Source: Begonia masoniana
Taxonomy: Eukaryota; Streptophyta; Magnoliopsida; Cucurbitales; Begoniaceae
Length of the DNA: 64,000 bases
Assembly (NCBI GenBank): GCA_022432975.1
Contig: CM039508.1
Coordinates: 44,109,646-44,173,645 of the forward strand
Direction of reading: 5' to 3'
How positions within the stretch are numbered: the first letter of the stretch is position 1; each line of letters starts with the position of its first letter. Below, in pieces: positions 13,230 to 25,989 of the stretch. A program made the translations under genes and the position numbers. Under the pieces are notes generated by a model. The model worked only from the letters and a program-made list of their open reading frames with translations. It had not been told where the DNA came from and searched no databases.

Positions 13230-13594
13230 ACTCTTCGATCACATGCTTGGTAAATTTCTACAACAACAGAAGTGACTTAAATAGTCTCGAGAATGATGAA
13301 GTTGCCAATTTCGACTTTGTTTTGCTACATTTTCCGTATGCATTTCTCTTTGGCCACAGAGCAACTCAGTTGGTTCTCAAAGTGCTGTGGAATTCCTTAT
13401 ATGTCAATGGTTCTGCCAAATTGGGAACATCGCAAGCAACAGTAGTTTCTGCAGCCAATCAACCAGCCACAGAATCGTCCAAAGAAATTGAAGAAGCCAT
13501 GCAGATAGCTTTGGAAACACACTGGGATTATGAAAATTACCCACTATATACCTATGGAGGATTTACCATCATGAAGGTAAACGTTGGACATTGA
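13230..13594 (+). other. Possible exon-like sequence, unidentified
   Basis: An open frame ends with a stretch that looks protein-coding (SSKEIEEAMQIALETHWDY) followed by a GTAAAC donor-like site near 13575. The homologous block in copy 2 (21350-21715) is frameshifted several times. I do not recognise the family. Because the region carries many indels, neither reading frame nor strand can be trusted. Confidence 0.2.
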
Positions 13595-14341
13595 GTCTTG
13601 TATGTATTCAGCTGAAGATTGAAATTTGAAGCATCATTTCAGATTTAACAAACTGAGTGAAAGTTGCAAATGTTTTGTTTCACTAGTTCTTTCCTTTCTT
13701 TCTTGGAATTATATTCTGATCGTCAGAATCTCTTATAACACAATTTGGTTTTTTCTGATTCGGTTTTAGACTTAAGATAAGAGTTTGTGAGCCACGGACG
13801 GAATTTTGATTATGCTTTTCATCCCATTGTGCAATCCTGTCTAAAACAATCTTAATTGCTTGCCCATTCTTGACCTAGTCACTGATTTTAGGAAAACTAT
13901 GGACTAATAATCTTTATGATTGAGTTTGGTAAATAATTTGAGTACTTAGTTTGTATAGAAACTGTGAATCAATCGTTAGTCAGAATCTGCCAACGAATTT
14001 ATTAATATTTTCATTATAGCTCATTGTCCAAAAGATGAATCATATAATAAACCTTGATTTCGGGAAATTATTTGATCAGAATGATTCACAGGCTTGTATG
14101 AGCCCAAGAAGAGTTCAACTCAGAGAAGAGTATCAATTTCCTCATTCTCTCCAAAACCATGTTGCCTGTTGAAAATTGCTTCCTGCCATAACACACAATT
14201 AGCCTCAGATACAAATGTTTATTCACAAATTCTATCCCAATTGGAATTCATCCAATCTCTTGAAACTATAAAAATCAGTATTTGTGCGGTCGCAATACCA
14301 TCTTTTCAAGTTTCATAAAATTATATTGAGAATTCATAACA

Positions 14342-14345
14342 AAAT

Positions 14346-14371
<26 letters not shown>
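14342..14371. repeat. Poly-A tract
   Basis: About 30 nearly uninterrupted A bases. The homologous place in copy 2 (about 22500) lacks the long run, as expected if homopolymer lengths in this region are unreliable. Confidence 0.8.
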
Positions 14372-14377
<6 letters not shown>

Positions 14378-14639
14378 AACTAAAATACTATGTTATTCTA
14401 CTCTCTTAAAAACTAATTGACATGTCAAATCAACTCTTACTATAATTAATTTATATTTATTATTAATTGCAACAATCATGTTTGACATATTACGAATAGT
14501 TTTAAAAGTAAGTAAGAGAGTAAACATAACCGTATTCATTATCTGAGTAGATCATTATCAAATCTGAAAGTTTTATGACCTATCCATAAAGATGTTAGTA
14601 ATGTATTCTAATTTCCCAAGAAAATTGCAATAAAATATG

Positions 14640-15560
14640 AATGGAAGGTGATTCCACTGCTTCTCCACAACATATCACAATGATGGTCTCAAAAAGAAAA
14701 CAGGACATGTACTGTGTGAAATAGAAACTCTCTTCAGACAAGCCTTCTCTAGCATCCTCCTCAAAATTTGTAGCGGTGCCAACTGACCGTTCTGATCCCT
14801 ACAGAAAAGAGCTAAATTAATCTATGTAACTGCTGAGAGCGAGGCGCAAAGCAAAATGAGTAAACAACCCATAATCTTACCTCCTTTAAACGTGTTTTTA
14901 GATTTTGGATTCCATTTCCATCCCACCACTTGGTTGGAACTTGAAAGTTGATCCTCGTACCAGTGAGCAGCAACTGTTCAATAATGTTCTATCTTCCAGG
15001 AGTTTTCCAAAATTACGGTTTTTTTCTAATCAAAGCCTCCACGATTTTGGATTATGAGTGGGATTAATTAATTGGCTTTAACCACTCAACAAACTTGCTT
15101 CTAAACGTTCCCATTCTATCCCTTCTGCAACTTTTTTTCACCAGCTTCTGAGATAGGTGTGAATGTCACGTCCTCATGCATTTGCTCAGTTCCCTGTACG
15201 TCGTTGGCATCCGAATCCTTGCCCTTCATTAACTCCACTAGTCACTCTCAACAGGTGTCCAAACCGAATTTACACACTGAGAACCGGGTGAAGGAGTTCT
15301 CGCATTTGGCAAGCAAGTCACTGGGAACAACCTGTTTCCAGGCGTTTGCTCTCATCAGAAATCTTTAATGGGGTTGGGAAAAGGTGATAGCCTTGCCTCA
15401 TCCAAATTAGATGAAAAATCAGGGTCCCTTGCAACTCTGTTATCATCACAGAGAAGGATGAATGCCTATCAAATTCAAAACGACAGACTTGCCTTGCCCT
15501 TGTTTCTTTTACCAAATTGCAAGACTCATCTGATTAGCCACTTTACAGATTAAGATCCCG
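14640..15560 (-). other. Possible exon remnants on minus strand, unidentified
   Basis: Comparing both copies, the minus strand at about 15290-15090 reads as a plausible coding stretch (for example NEGKDSDANDVQGTEQMHED), and another short one lies near 14810-14720 between an AG acceptor-like and a GT donor-like site. Single-copy frames break every few tens of codons. No family is recognised. The short plus-strand frames at 15159-15553 overlap the same blocks and are probably shadows. Confidence 0.2.
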
Positions 15561-16149
15561 ACTTCTCACGTAGTATGTGACATTCAGTACCTTCTGTACA
15601 AGTCTGCAAGACCCTTTTGAGTGGTTCTTGCTCACTGGTTACACAACTTAGGACAGGAAAAAAAAACAAACGAATCCCCAAGCCATTGAAAAGAGCTTAA
15701 CAAAGATTAGCTTACCAAAGGTCTTTGCAAGGAATATAGTGAACAGCTATAGCTGAAATACAATATTTTCTCTAAAACCTCTTTCCTGTAACAACTGACC
15801 ATTATTGAAAATTTGTTGCAAATGGACCTTCTAGAGATTCCCTGAGAACCAGACCCTTTTTCTGATTTTTGGCTTGGTCAAATGGCTACTTGGTTGATCT
15901 AGTTGATTTCCTGATAATGATTTTCTTAAAAGTGTCCCAATAGAAGGCATGAGTTATTTTTTATGCTATCATACTCCTCTAGCCCACGGATGGCTCTCTA
16001 GCTTATGGATGCTTTCTTAATTCACTAGTGGTCTCCATCATGGTACCAGAACGCTGAGAAATTTGGCCTGCCCATTGATTTGAGCTTCTCAGATAATATA
16101 AATTAGAGAAATAAAAAATTAAAGACATACAATTATATATATATTTTGA

Positions 16150-17722
16150 CAGAAGAGCTTTGTTCTTTCTTTCTCCGTTTTCCTTCTCTCTTTTCTTCTT
16201 CTCTCTTCTCTCTTCTTGTCGTTTCTTTTCTCTTTCTTTCTTCTTTTCTTCTTTCTTTTCTCTTTCTCTCGTCTTCTTTTCTCGTTCTTCTGTCTTTCTT
16301 CTGTCTTCTTTTCTCCTTTCTCTCTTTATTTCTTTCTTTCTTCTTCTTTCTTTCGTTTTCTTTGCTTTCTTCTCTTTCTTCTTCTTTCTCTCTCCTTCTT
16401 GCTTCTTCTCTTTCTTTTTCTTTTCTAAATCTTTCTTTCTTTCTTCTTTCTTTCTTTCGGTGTCTTCTCTCTTGTTCTTCTTCTTTTTTTTCTTTTCTTG
16501 TCTTCTTGTTCTCTTTCTCTTCTTCTTTTCTTTCTCTTCTCTTCTCATTTCTTCCTTTCTTTCTTCTTCTCTCTTCTTCTTTCTTTCTGTGCCTTTTCTT
16601 TCTATCTTTCTTCTTTCTCTTCTTCTTCTCTCTTTCTTTTTCTTTCTTTTCTCTTCTTTCTTCTTTCTTCTTTTCTTCTTTCTTTCTTTCTTCTTGTTCT
16701 CTTCTTCTCTTCTTTCGTTCTCTTCTTTTCTTTCTTTCTTTTCTCTTTTTCTTTTCTTCTTTCTTCTTCTTTGTCTTTCTTGCTTCGTTTTCTTTCTTTC
16801 TTTCTTCTCGTGTCTTTTCTTCCTTCCTTCTGCTTCTTTCTGCGGCTTCTCTGTCCGTTCTCGCTTTCTTGTCGGTGTCGTTCTTGGCTGCTGTCGCTGT
16901 CTCGTTCGTCTTCTCCGTGCTTCGTCTTTCTGTCTTCTTCGTTCCTCTATCTTTCGGTCCTTTCTTTGTTCGGGGGGCTCGCGTGGCGCTTGCTTCTCTG
17001 CCTCTCTTCTTTCTCGCCGGTGCTCGGGTTCGGTTCTTTGTCTTTTCTTCTTCTGCGTCGCTCGGCGCGCGCGTCTGGCGGCTCGTTCGTCTCGCTGGCT
17101 CTTTTCTTCGTCCGCTGGCGCGTGCTTTCTTTCGCTCGCTCGCTTTTCTCTTTTGCGGCTTCGGGGCGCTGCGCTCTTCCTTCCTTGCCTCTGGCTTTCG
17201 TTCTCTTGCTGATGGTCGTTTCGCGGCTTTCTGGCCTCTGCTTTCCGCGGGGCGTGCGCGTTCTGCGGCTCTGGCGTGCTTTCTCTTTCTCTCGCTCTTT
17301 CTTTCTTCTTTCTTTCTTCTCGTCGTGTCTCGTTCTGGTAAAAAAAAAACCTCTCTTATCTTTCTCGTGGCGGCTCTTCTCGTTTTCTTCTTGCTGCGCT
17401 TCTTTCTGGGCTCTCTCTTCTGTGGCCGCGGCCGTCTGGGCGGGCGCGCGTTCTCTTTCTTCTTCTCGTCTTCGGGGGTTTCTCGTCGTCTTCCGTCGTT
17501 CGTGCGCTGGCTTGCCTGCTCGCTCTCTTGCCGCGCGGTCTTTCTGGCGTCTTGGCGTGGCCTTCTTGTCTATCGCTTTTCGGGCTGTGCGGGCTGGCGT
17601 GGCGGTCTGCTTTCGTTTCGTCTGTCGTCTCTTTCGCTTCGGGGTCTTCCGCTTCTTCTTGCTTCTTCTCGTCTTTCGTGGCCTTCTGGCTCGTTCTTTC
17701 GTGTCTTCTTTCGGGTCGCTTT
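16150..17722 (+). repeat. A-depleted C/T(G)-rich low-complexity tract
   Basis: For about 1.57 kb the plus strand is nearly free of A. It starts as TTCTTTC/TCTTC simple sequence and becomes steadily richer in G and C to the right. Apart from isolated A bases and two pure A-runs (near 17340 and 17722), only C, G and T occur. The corresponding place in copy 2 (about 24290-24360) is ordinary AT-rich sequence. All long frames here exist because TAA, TAG and TGA need an A. A sequencing or assembly artefact is most likely. Confidence 0.85.
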
Positions 17723-18512
17723 AAAAAAAAAAAACCTAACGTAGAGAGTGGAGGGGGTAGGTAGATGTCTCCGGTCAGCGGGTTTGGGTTCATGCCGAGC
17801 GATAATTAATTGAAACTACAAGGGAGAGAGTAGGACCAGAGTCACAGGTCTTACAAGAAGATCAAATGTAACATTTAAAATGTAACAAAAATAAGATCCA
17901 TTATGAGAAAGAAGAAGAGAGAGACATATCAAAATAAGAACATTTCTAAACAAACACAAGTGTGGGTCAAATCTTACATATCACACATAAAATCAGATTT
18001 ATTGAGAACTAAGAGTATAATTTGTCTTCAGAGTAATTTAGAAGTGAAAAGAGAAAAAAACCAAAAAAAAAAACAAAAACAAAAAACTCTACATTTTTCA
18101 AAGTAAAATGGTGTTAATAATATATGAATAATATTACGTTGTACTCCTTTATCTACACTCTGACGTAACAAACATTGATTGATCAATCTTTATAATCTTT
18201 ACACCCTGACTGACCATGTTGATTTAAACTATCATTGTCATCGAACAATATTATAAACATCAAGAGCTGGGGAACGGAACAAAAATTGTTTTTTTTTTTT
18301 TTCAACGCAAACAAATCTCAATTATGATCAATCCTCAGCCAACTGTAATTCACAAAAACTGCTGGTGGAGCCTGACATATCATCATCCACACATGTACTG
18401 CAATGAGTAAAAAATGATTGGGATCAACGGACTATGTATTTTTTAGAAACTAAAACTTTATAAATACATTGAAAACAGGCCTACATTAAATATAACCTAA
18501 CATTTTGTCGCG

Positions 18513-21500
18513 GTTTGAATTATTTGATCAACTGATTATTTATAATTGTTTGAAGAAGCTACTGCATTAGGAATCGTCCAATTTTCAGAAAAATAACTTC
18601 TTCCCAATCGTTTTATCTATGTTATCAACATAAAAACTAAGTATTCATATCTTCAATTCAGTCCTTTCAATTTATCTAATGTTACACTAAAGCTTATCAT
18701 GTCCATTATAACATAACAATAGCCCATACTTAGAATCTAGAAGATAGAACATCCATAAAAGACATCCCACTTCTCGAAATCTCCAATTTGAACACTTACT
18801 CACATATCTCCTAACACTTGTATTAGGGCCCAAGTATCAACACACACAACACTACTTACCTTTGAGCCTAACACAATACAGCAACTTGTTCAATCTTTGT
18901 AGCTTGATAAACCTATAAAATAGTCACTTCCCATTAGCTGTCTAATGCCCACATTTGTCTTTAAACTAATGTAGCAATTCACCCTTAAATGAATTAGAAT
19001 TTCGAATATACTCACTGTTTTATTATCAACTTTCAAAACCTCATATCTCATGGTATCATATCCAATTGCTTTACTTCTAAGCCCCTGTTTTCTTAAGATG
19101 CTATTTTAAACGATGGTAAAAAAAATTTTAACAACTAGATCTGTTAAATAGGTTAATAAACAAAATCCAAAACTATCCAGAATTTCATAATTTGACAACT
19201 TAGCATTAGTGCGCTAAACATACATAATTTAACAGTTAATTCCTCTAGAACCACCAACTAATGATCTAAAACTAAATATGTAACATTTTTAATAAGGAAA
19301 CTTAGATAGAAGAGCTTAACTTCGGGTTGTCGCACAAACTTCTTCTTTAACATAACACAAAGTGTACCAAACAATCTCTTATATGCACTTAATTCCTTCA
19401 TTCCAAAAGGTACTGCCACTTTCGGTTCTTACATATAAAGAAAAGAGGATTTTGTGGCTCTTCCTTACCAATGAAATCATCTTTATTATGTTTTTTGGCT
19501 AGGGAGAGATAAACGGTTTACGATGCTAAAGTGAGAGATAAGGTTCGGTTAAAACCATAAGCAGGTGAGTCGCAACCATGTTTTGTTGTCTACCTCTGCA
19601 ATCTTTTCTTTCTTTCCAATATTAGTGGACATTATTTCACATTATCTTTAAATTTTTACGAAGGGTTTTTTTTTAAAAAAAACCCTAAAGTTAAGGTTTT
19701 TTTTAAAAAAAACCTTAACTTTTAGCTGTTCAACGAAAAAAAAAACCTCATTTTCTAAATAGGCAAAAAAACTCTAGTCCGACTGGGTACTACTGGCCTC
19801 ACAGAGAGCCGGCCTGCCAATTGGACATGCCGGCCGCCTCTTTTTTTTTTGCTAAATGACAAATGATTTAAAAAAACATGTCAAACGATATCAATTTACT
19901 GAAATTTTTAAACCACATGTTGCATCACATTGTGAGAAGATATTGGGAATAGTTTTCGTGATTTTATAACACTTGTACGAGTTAGTATAAGTTTAGTTAA
20001 TTATTTTATAAAATATTATAATAAATCGTCACAAGTTGTTAGACAATCACGAAAATATTCACACTATCTTCTCACATTGATGAAGCATGTGGTAAACATT
20101 TCAGTAAATTGAAATCTCGTTTGATGTTTTTAAACTAATTCAATTAAATTTTAGTATCGTTTGATATTTTTTTTAAAATTAATGTTATAACTTTTACAAA
20201 AAATAGCCAAATGTTATTAAATTTAGTTGTAATTTTGACTAATTCTCACCACATTTATGAGAAGATAATTAGGAATTTGTTCGTAATTTTTCGAACACAT
20301 TGTACGATTTAGTATATTGGTTTTCTAAAATAAATAACTAAACTTAAAACAGCGTCAAGTGTATTTATAAAATTACAAATCTTCCAACTATCTTCTCACA
20401 ATGTGATGAACATGTGATAAAAATTTCAAGTAAATAATATTCGTTTGATATTTTTTAAAATCATTTGTCCCATTTAGCAAAAAAAAAGAGGCCAGTACCC
20501 AGTCCGGCTAGAATTTTTTTTCGCCTATTTCCGAACTTGAGGGTTTTTTTCCGTTGACATTAAAAGTAAAGTTTTTTTTTTAAAAAAAAAAAAACCCTAA
20601 AGTTAAGGTTTTTTTTAAAAAAAAAAAAAAACCCTTTTAAGAATTGTTACTCTCATTTGGCTTTACATTTAGCCCCGGGTTTTGACCCAAATTTATCTTT
20701 CTAGCCCTCACATCGCTAAACAAGTTTTCCTCATTTCCTAGTCTTCTTCCATTAGCATTTACCAACTCCCCTATTTTACTTACCTACTGCAACGTTAATA
20801 AATTTAATACATTACTATTTGTTATCGTTAGTAACTGCAACCAAATAATACATTATCTAATAAATTATGTAATGAGATTTTTGGGATGTTTATTTAATAT
20901 TGAATATGATGTAGCATCTTTGTAATCTTAATTGCTTGTGTTATTTTTCTATATAGATTATATTTTGTGTTGGATGCAATTGCCATTTATTTATTATTTC
21001 AGGAAGCAAACTACTTAGTGTAATGGTTTTACATTTCGTTACTTTGGAGTATTTGAAATGTGCTTTCGGTGATTAATACAAATAGGAAGATAAAACACAA
21101 GTGCTTTGGATTTGGGCCTACGGTGATACTTTGGTTTTTGAATTTCGGTGCCAAACGTTCTTAATCACATCGACAGCGTGGGTTTGTTTTGTTTTGTTAT
21201 TGACTGAAGTGTTCATTGTTTTTTCTTCTGCACGGGGAAGAAATAAACTCATATTACCCTTTCGGTTACCATTAAACTTGATTGACATTACTGTATCAGC
21301 GGTTCCTTTTTTGATGCCATATTCAAAAAATAAATGGTAGGCTTTTTTCTCAAAAGAATCTTCCGCTCACTCTTGGTAATTTCTCAAACAGAAGTGCCTT
21401 TAAATACTCGAGAATGATGAAAGTGCCAATTGACTTTGTTTTTGCTACAATTTTTCTTGCATTCTCTTTGCCATCAAAAAAAAAAAACAACTCCAGTTGT

Positions 21501-24500
21501 TCTCGAAAGATCTGTGATTCCTTAATGGCATGGTTTCTGCCGCAAATTGGGAACAGTCGCAAGCAACAGTAGTTGCTGCGCAGCCAATTCCAGCCCAAGA
21601 ATCTTCCAAAAAGAAAAAATGAAGCAGCCTGCAGCTTCTTTGAGAAATACCTGTGAGTTATGAAAAATTAAACCACGATAGACCTAGGATGATTTACAAT
21701 CATGACGGTAAAGTTTGACATTGAGTCTTGTATGTATCAGCCTGAAGAATTGAAATTTGAAGCATCATTTGCACCATAAGTTTACACTGTGAATTGCTAA
21801 ATTTTTTGTTTCATAGGTCCATTTTCTCTTTTCTTGGGAATGTAATTCTGACGTACATGAAATCCTTAAACCAAATTTGGTTTTTATCTGAAATTCGGGT
21901 TTTAGGACATAGGCATAAGAGTGTGATCCAGGGCGGAATTTGATGCTATGCTTTTCCTACCCGATTGTGAATCCTGTCTAAAACATCTTTCTAATTGGCT
22001 TGCCCCTTCGTGACTCTAGTTCACTGTTTTAGGATACTAGATGACTTAATAATCTTATTGATTGAGTTTGGTAAATATTTGAGTACTTATTTTTGTATAG
22101 AAACTGTGGAATCAATCTTGAGTCAGAATCTGCACGAATTTATTTTATATATTGTCATTATATGCTCCCCAAGTTTTTTTTGTTTTTTTTTGTCAAAAGG
22201 CCTGAATCATATAATAAACCTTGATTTCTGGGAATTATTGAATCAAATGATCAACAATCTTGGATGATCCGAAGAAGATTTCAACTCAGAGAGAGCAATA
22301 TCACTTCCTCATTCTCTCCAAAACCCATGGTTTCCTGTTTAAAATGCTTCCTGCAATAACAAACGTGCCTCAATTCAATGTTTATTCACAAAGTCTATCC
22401 CCAATTGGAATTCATATCCAATCTCTTGAAACGATAAAAAATAAGTATTTGTGCTTTCATCATACCATCTTTCAATTTCATAACAATTATAATTGAGAAG
22501 AATAATACTACAATTACTATGTTATTCTACTCTCTAAAATATACTTGACATGTCCAATCACTATTAATATAATTAATTTAATAATTTATTACATTAATTG
22601 CAACATCATGTTTGACCATATACGAATATTTAAAAGTATATAAGAGAGTAACAAACATATTCATTTATAATTAAATTATATCATTATCAAGCTGAAAGTT
22701 TTATGACCTTATCCATAAAGTGATTATAAATGTATTTCTAATTCCCAATGAAAAATGCCAAGAAAATTATGAATTGAAGGTGAGTTCAACTTCTCCACAA
22801 CATATCACATATGGGTCCATCAAAGAAAAACAGGACATGTACCTTTGTGAAATAGAACTCCTCTTCAGACAAATGCCTTCTCTAGCATCTCCTCAAAGTT
22901 GTAGCGTGCCAACTGACTTTTCTGATCTACAGAAAAAGAGGCTAAAAATTAATCTATGTAATTGCTGAGAGCGAGGCGCACAAATGTATAAACAAGAACC
23001 CATAAGCTTACCTCCTTATACTTTTTGTAGAATTTGGGATTCATTTCCATTCCCACCCTTGGTTGGAACTTAGAATGTTGATCCGCAGGACCAGTGTCAG
23101 CAACGGTTCCATAATTTGTCTATCTCCAGATGTTTGTTCCAATTTACTGTTTTTTCTAATCAAGCTCCACGAGTTTGATTATGACGTGGGATTATTGGCT
23201 TTAACAACCAGCGACAAACTTGCTTCTACGTTCAAAGTTCTGCCCTTCTGAATTTTTTTCACCCATTTCGGAGATAGGTTTAGAAATGTCAACGTCCTCA
23301 ATGCATTTGCTCAGTTCCGCTGTAAGTCCGTTGTGGCATCCGAATCCTTGCCTTCATTAACTTCCACTCGAAGTCACGCTCAACAGGTTCAAACCGAATT
23401 TACACACTGAACCGGATATGAGTTCTCGCATTGGCAACTCAATTCACTGGGAAAACCGTTCCAAGGCGTTTAGCATCTCATCAGATAGCTTTATGGGGGT
23501 GGAAACGGTGATTAGCCTGCCTCTCAAATTGATGAAAAATCAGGGTCCTTGCAAACTCTGTTTAATATCATCAGAGAGAAGATGAATTCATATCAAATCC
23601 AAACGGAACGACTTTGCTTTTCCATTGTTTTCTTTTACCAAATGGCAAGACTCATCGAGTTAGCCACTTTATCATATTGAAGACCGGACTTTCTCACTGT
23701 AGTATGACATCATTACCTTTCTTACAGTCATGCAAGACCTTTGAGTGTTTTCTGCTCACTGGTTACACACCCATGAGACAGGAAAAACAAACTAATCCTC
23801 CATTGAAAAGAGCTTAAACTGAAAGATTAGCTTACCAAAGTCTTGCAAAGGAATATATTGAAAGCTAGCTTGGAAATACCTATATTCCATCTTAAAACCT
23901 CATTTTTCTGTAACACATTCCAATTATTTGAAATTGTTGCAAATGTGACCTGCTAGGAATTCCCTGAAGAACGGCAACCCTTTTTCCTGATTTTTGGCTA
24001 TGTTTCAAATGGCCGTCTTGGTTTACTAGTTTGATTTCCTGATAAATGATTCTTAAAAGGTCAAGAAGGCATGAGTTATTTTTATGCTATCATACTCTCT
24101 AGACCAAGGAGGAGACTCTCTAAGCTTATGGGATGCTTTCTTAATTTCAATCGTGGTCCTCCATCATGGTACCAAGACGGCCTTTAGAAATTTGGCCTGC
24201 AACATTGTATCTTGAGCTTCGCAGATGAATATAAATTTAGAGAAAGTAAAAATTAATACTACATATTATATATAATCTATTTGAAAAGCGAGATCTTTCT
24301 TTACCTAATAGATATTTTACTTGTTTATTATATTTCTCCGCACTTGTATTTTTTCAATCAGAGCTATAATTAATTTTAAACTAACATGTATATAGTAGCG
24401 ACATATGTCACATTTTTACAATGAAGATCAAATTACACATTTAAAATTTAACAAAACATAGAATCGGTCATTATTAGAAAAGATAAGAGAGAGACATGAA

Positions 24501-25046
24501 TAAAAAAGAAACAGTTTCCTAACCAACACAAGTGTTTCAAAACTTAATACTCACGATAAAAATTCAGATTTATATGGAAAACAAGAGTATAAATTTTCTT
24601 CAGAGTAATTTAGAAAGTGGAAACAAAACTCTACATTTCGAAAGTAATGTTTATATAATCATATTACTAATATTACGGTTACTCTTTAATCTTACACTCT
24701 GCGTACAAACATTGATGCTGCAATACTTTATAATCTTACACCCTGACGTGACCAATGTTTATTTAAACGTTCATTCATCGACAATATTAATAAACATCAT
24801 ATAGCTGGAACCTATGAACAAAATTGTTTTTTTTTTTTTTTTTTTGCAAAACAATCTCAATTATTAAGCAATCCTCAGCCAACTTTAATTCAACAGAAAC
24901 TGCTGAGTGTAAATCCGACATATCATCATCCCACAATAGTCGATGCAATGAGTACAAAAATGATTGGGATCACGGACTATGTATTTTTTTAGAAACTAAA
25001 ACTTATAAGAGCATTGAAACAGGCAACGAGTAATATAACCTAATAT
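18513..25046 (+). repeat. Direct duplication, copy 2 (noisy sequence)
   Basis: A 6.5-kb repeat of 10408-18505 in the same orientation, starting with a GTTTGAATTATTTGATCAAC block and ending near TATAACCTAATATT. It lacks the A-poor tract. The block-by-block order is conserved and differences are dominated by short indels. No intact gene is visible; coding-like fragments match those listed for copy 1 (21350-21715 and 22800-23640). Confidence 0.8.
19663..20634. mobile_element. Long-inverted-repeat MITE, copy 2
   Basis: Second copy of 11558-12503. Terminal inverted repeats exceed 200 bp with the same GGTTTTTTTT/AAAAAAAACC ends. The right flank reads ttttaagaa (20635-20643) and the left flank ttttacgaa (19653-19661), consistent with a 9-bp target duplication typical of Mutator-like elements. 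Inner CACATGTTCATCACATTGTG-type blocks occur in both arms, so sub-palindromes are nested. Confidence 0.6.
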
Positions 25047-25850
25047 TCCTGAGCTTTTGGTTTAAAGAATACATCATAATCATACAGGAAACGGTTACCT
25101 CATTCGTCACAATATCTTTCAATTTTCAGCGACCTGAAAGTCACAGCATTCGCATGTCCCTGATCTCTTCTTTTCACTAAAATGGAATAAGTAGAAAGAG
25201 TGTTTTGAGTAAGACGCAAAGAAAAAAAAAAAAACAGTAGCTGAAAAATTTCAAGGAAAAGGAGATAGATTACCTTTCGGTAAAAATAGAGAAATTAAAC
25301 GATTTCGAGATATCAAGATCCTGACACATTTACCTAGCAATATGAACATTCGAACATTTAGAACGAATTTACGTTTTTCATATGGCGTATGTACAATTGA
25401 TCAAAAAGAGGAAAAAAATTGAACCGCATCGCATGGTTTAACACCCAACAGATATCGCCTAAAGCCAACCCTAGCTGATTTTCCTCATCGTTTCCTCCCA
25501 GTATACGAGGTCAGAAAGAGAAAATGAAAGCTCACAATGGATTTGGAAACGGAGAAATCGGTGAGGAGGACCTTCCGGGCCTGACGGCGCGATCTTTTCC
25601 TGCCTCTAAACGGCAACCAACAAAGCACCATTGCAGTAGAAAATCGACCCGTTTGAGGAACCTCACCAACAATTCACAAACAAACCGAAATTGACATGCA
25701 AATTCCCATACTTGGATTTGTCCGACCCACAATCAAAACCCCTATACAGCTAGACTTAGTCTACTTAGATTTTCTTGAAATCATCGTTGTTTAATGGAGA
25801 CAGAGACGGATAGCGATTGGGAGAGAGATACGTTTTATCTTTCTCTAAAT
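25047..25850 (-). other. Single-copy region with weak minus-strand exon candidates
   Basis: A frame at 25732-25532 (66 codons) could be spliced at a GTGAGC donor near 25546 to an acceptor (CCATTTTAG) near 25183 and would end after 19 more codons (EKKRSGTCECCDFQVAEN then stop). A basic stretch in another frame (RGRKRSRRQARK) overlaps it. No family is recognised. It may be the 5' exon of a gene whose body lies in the noisy duplication, or chance. Confidence 0.2.
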
Positions 25851-25989
25851 TTGAACAAAGACGATGGAAAGACTTTTCCGTCTTAAAATATTTTTGAAAT
25901 AAACCGAATTAATATATGAAACCTTTGGGTAATTTTCCAAAGAATAATATAGTGGACCTTGATTGCAAATAAAATAGTCCCATTCAATA

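Larger units (their letters stand above)
10408..18505 (+). repeat. Direct duplication, copy 1 (noisy sequence)
   Basis: This 8.1-kb stretch aligns by eye, in order and in the same orientation, with 18513-25046. Shared landmarks include the MITE, the block with ACAGTAGTTTCTGCAGCC-like sequence near 13440, the ACACACTGAGAACCGG block near 15275, and the tail near 17850-18500. The copies differ mostly by 1-3 base indels, many in homopolymers, rather than by substitutions. The only large difference is the A-poor tract at 16150-17722, absent from copy 2. Outside the listed sub-features I recognise no gene; AT-rich stretches at 10408-11550 and 13600-14640 hold nothing identifiable. Confidence 0.8.

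Noticed and set aside
13247..13594. Complete 115-residue gene
   Set aside because: The frame is not maintained in the second copy and the region is indel-rich; kept only as a weak exon-like feature.
14342..14371. Poly-A tail of a retrogene
   Set aside because: No processed gene precedes it, no flanking duplication is visible, and the homologous copy lacks the run.
16146..17744. Long serine/phenylalanine/leucine-rich open frames of up to 532 codons
   Set aside because: They exist because the tract lacks A, so stop codons cannot form; overlapping frames are all open and composition is low complexity.
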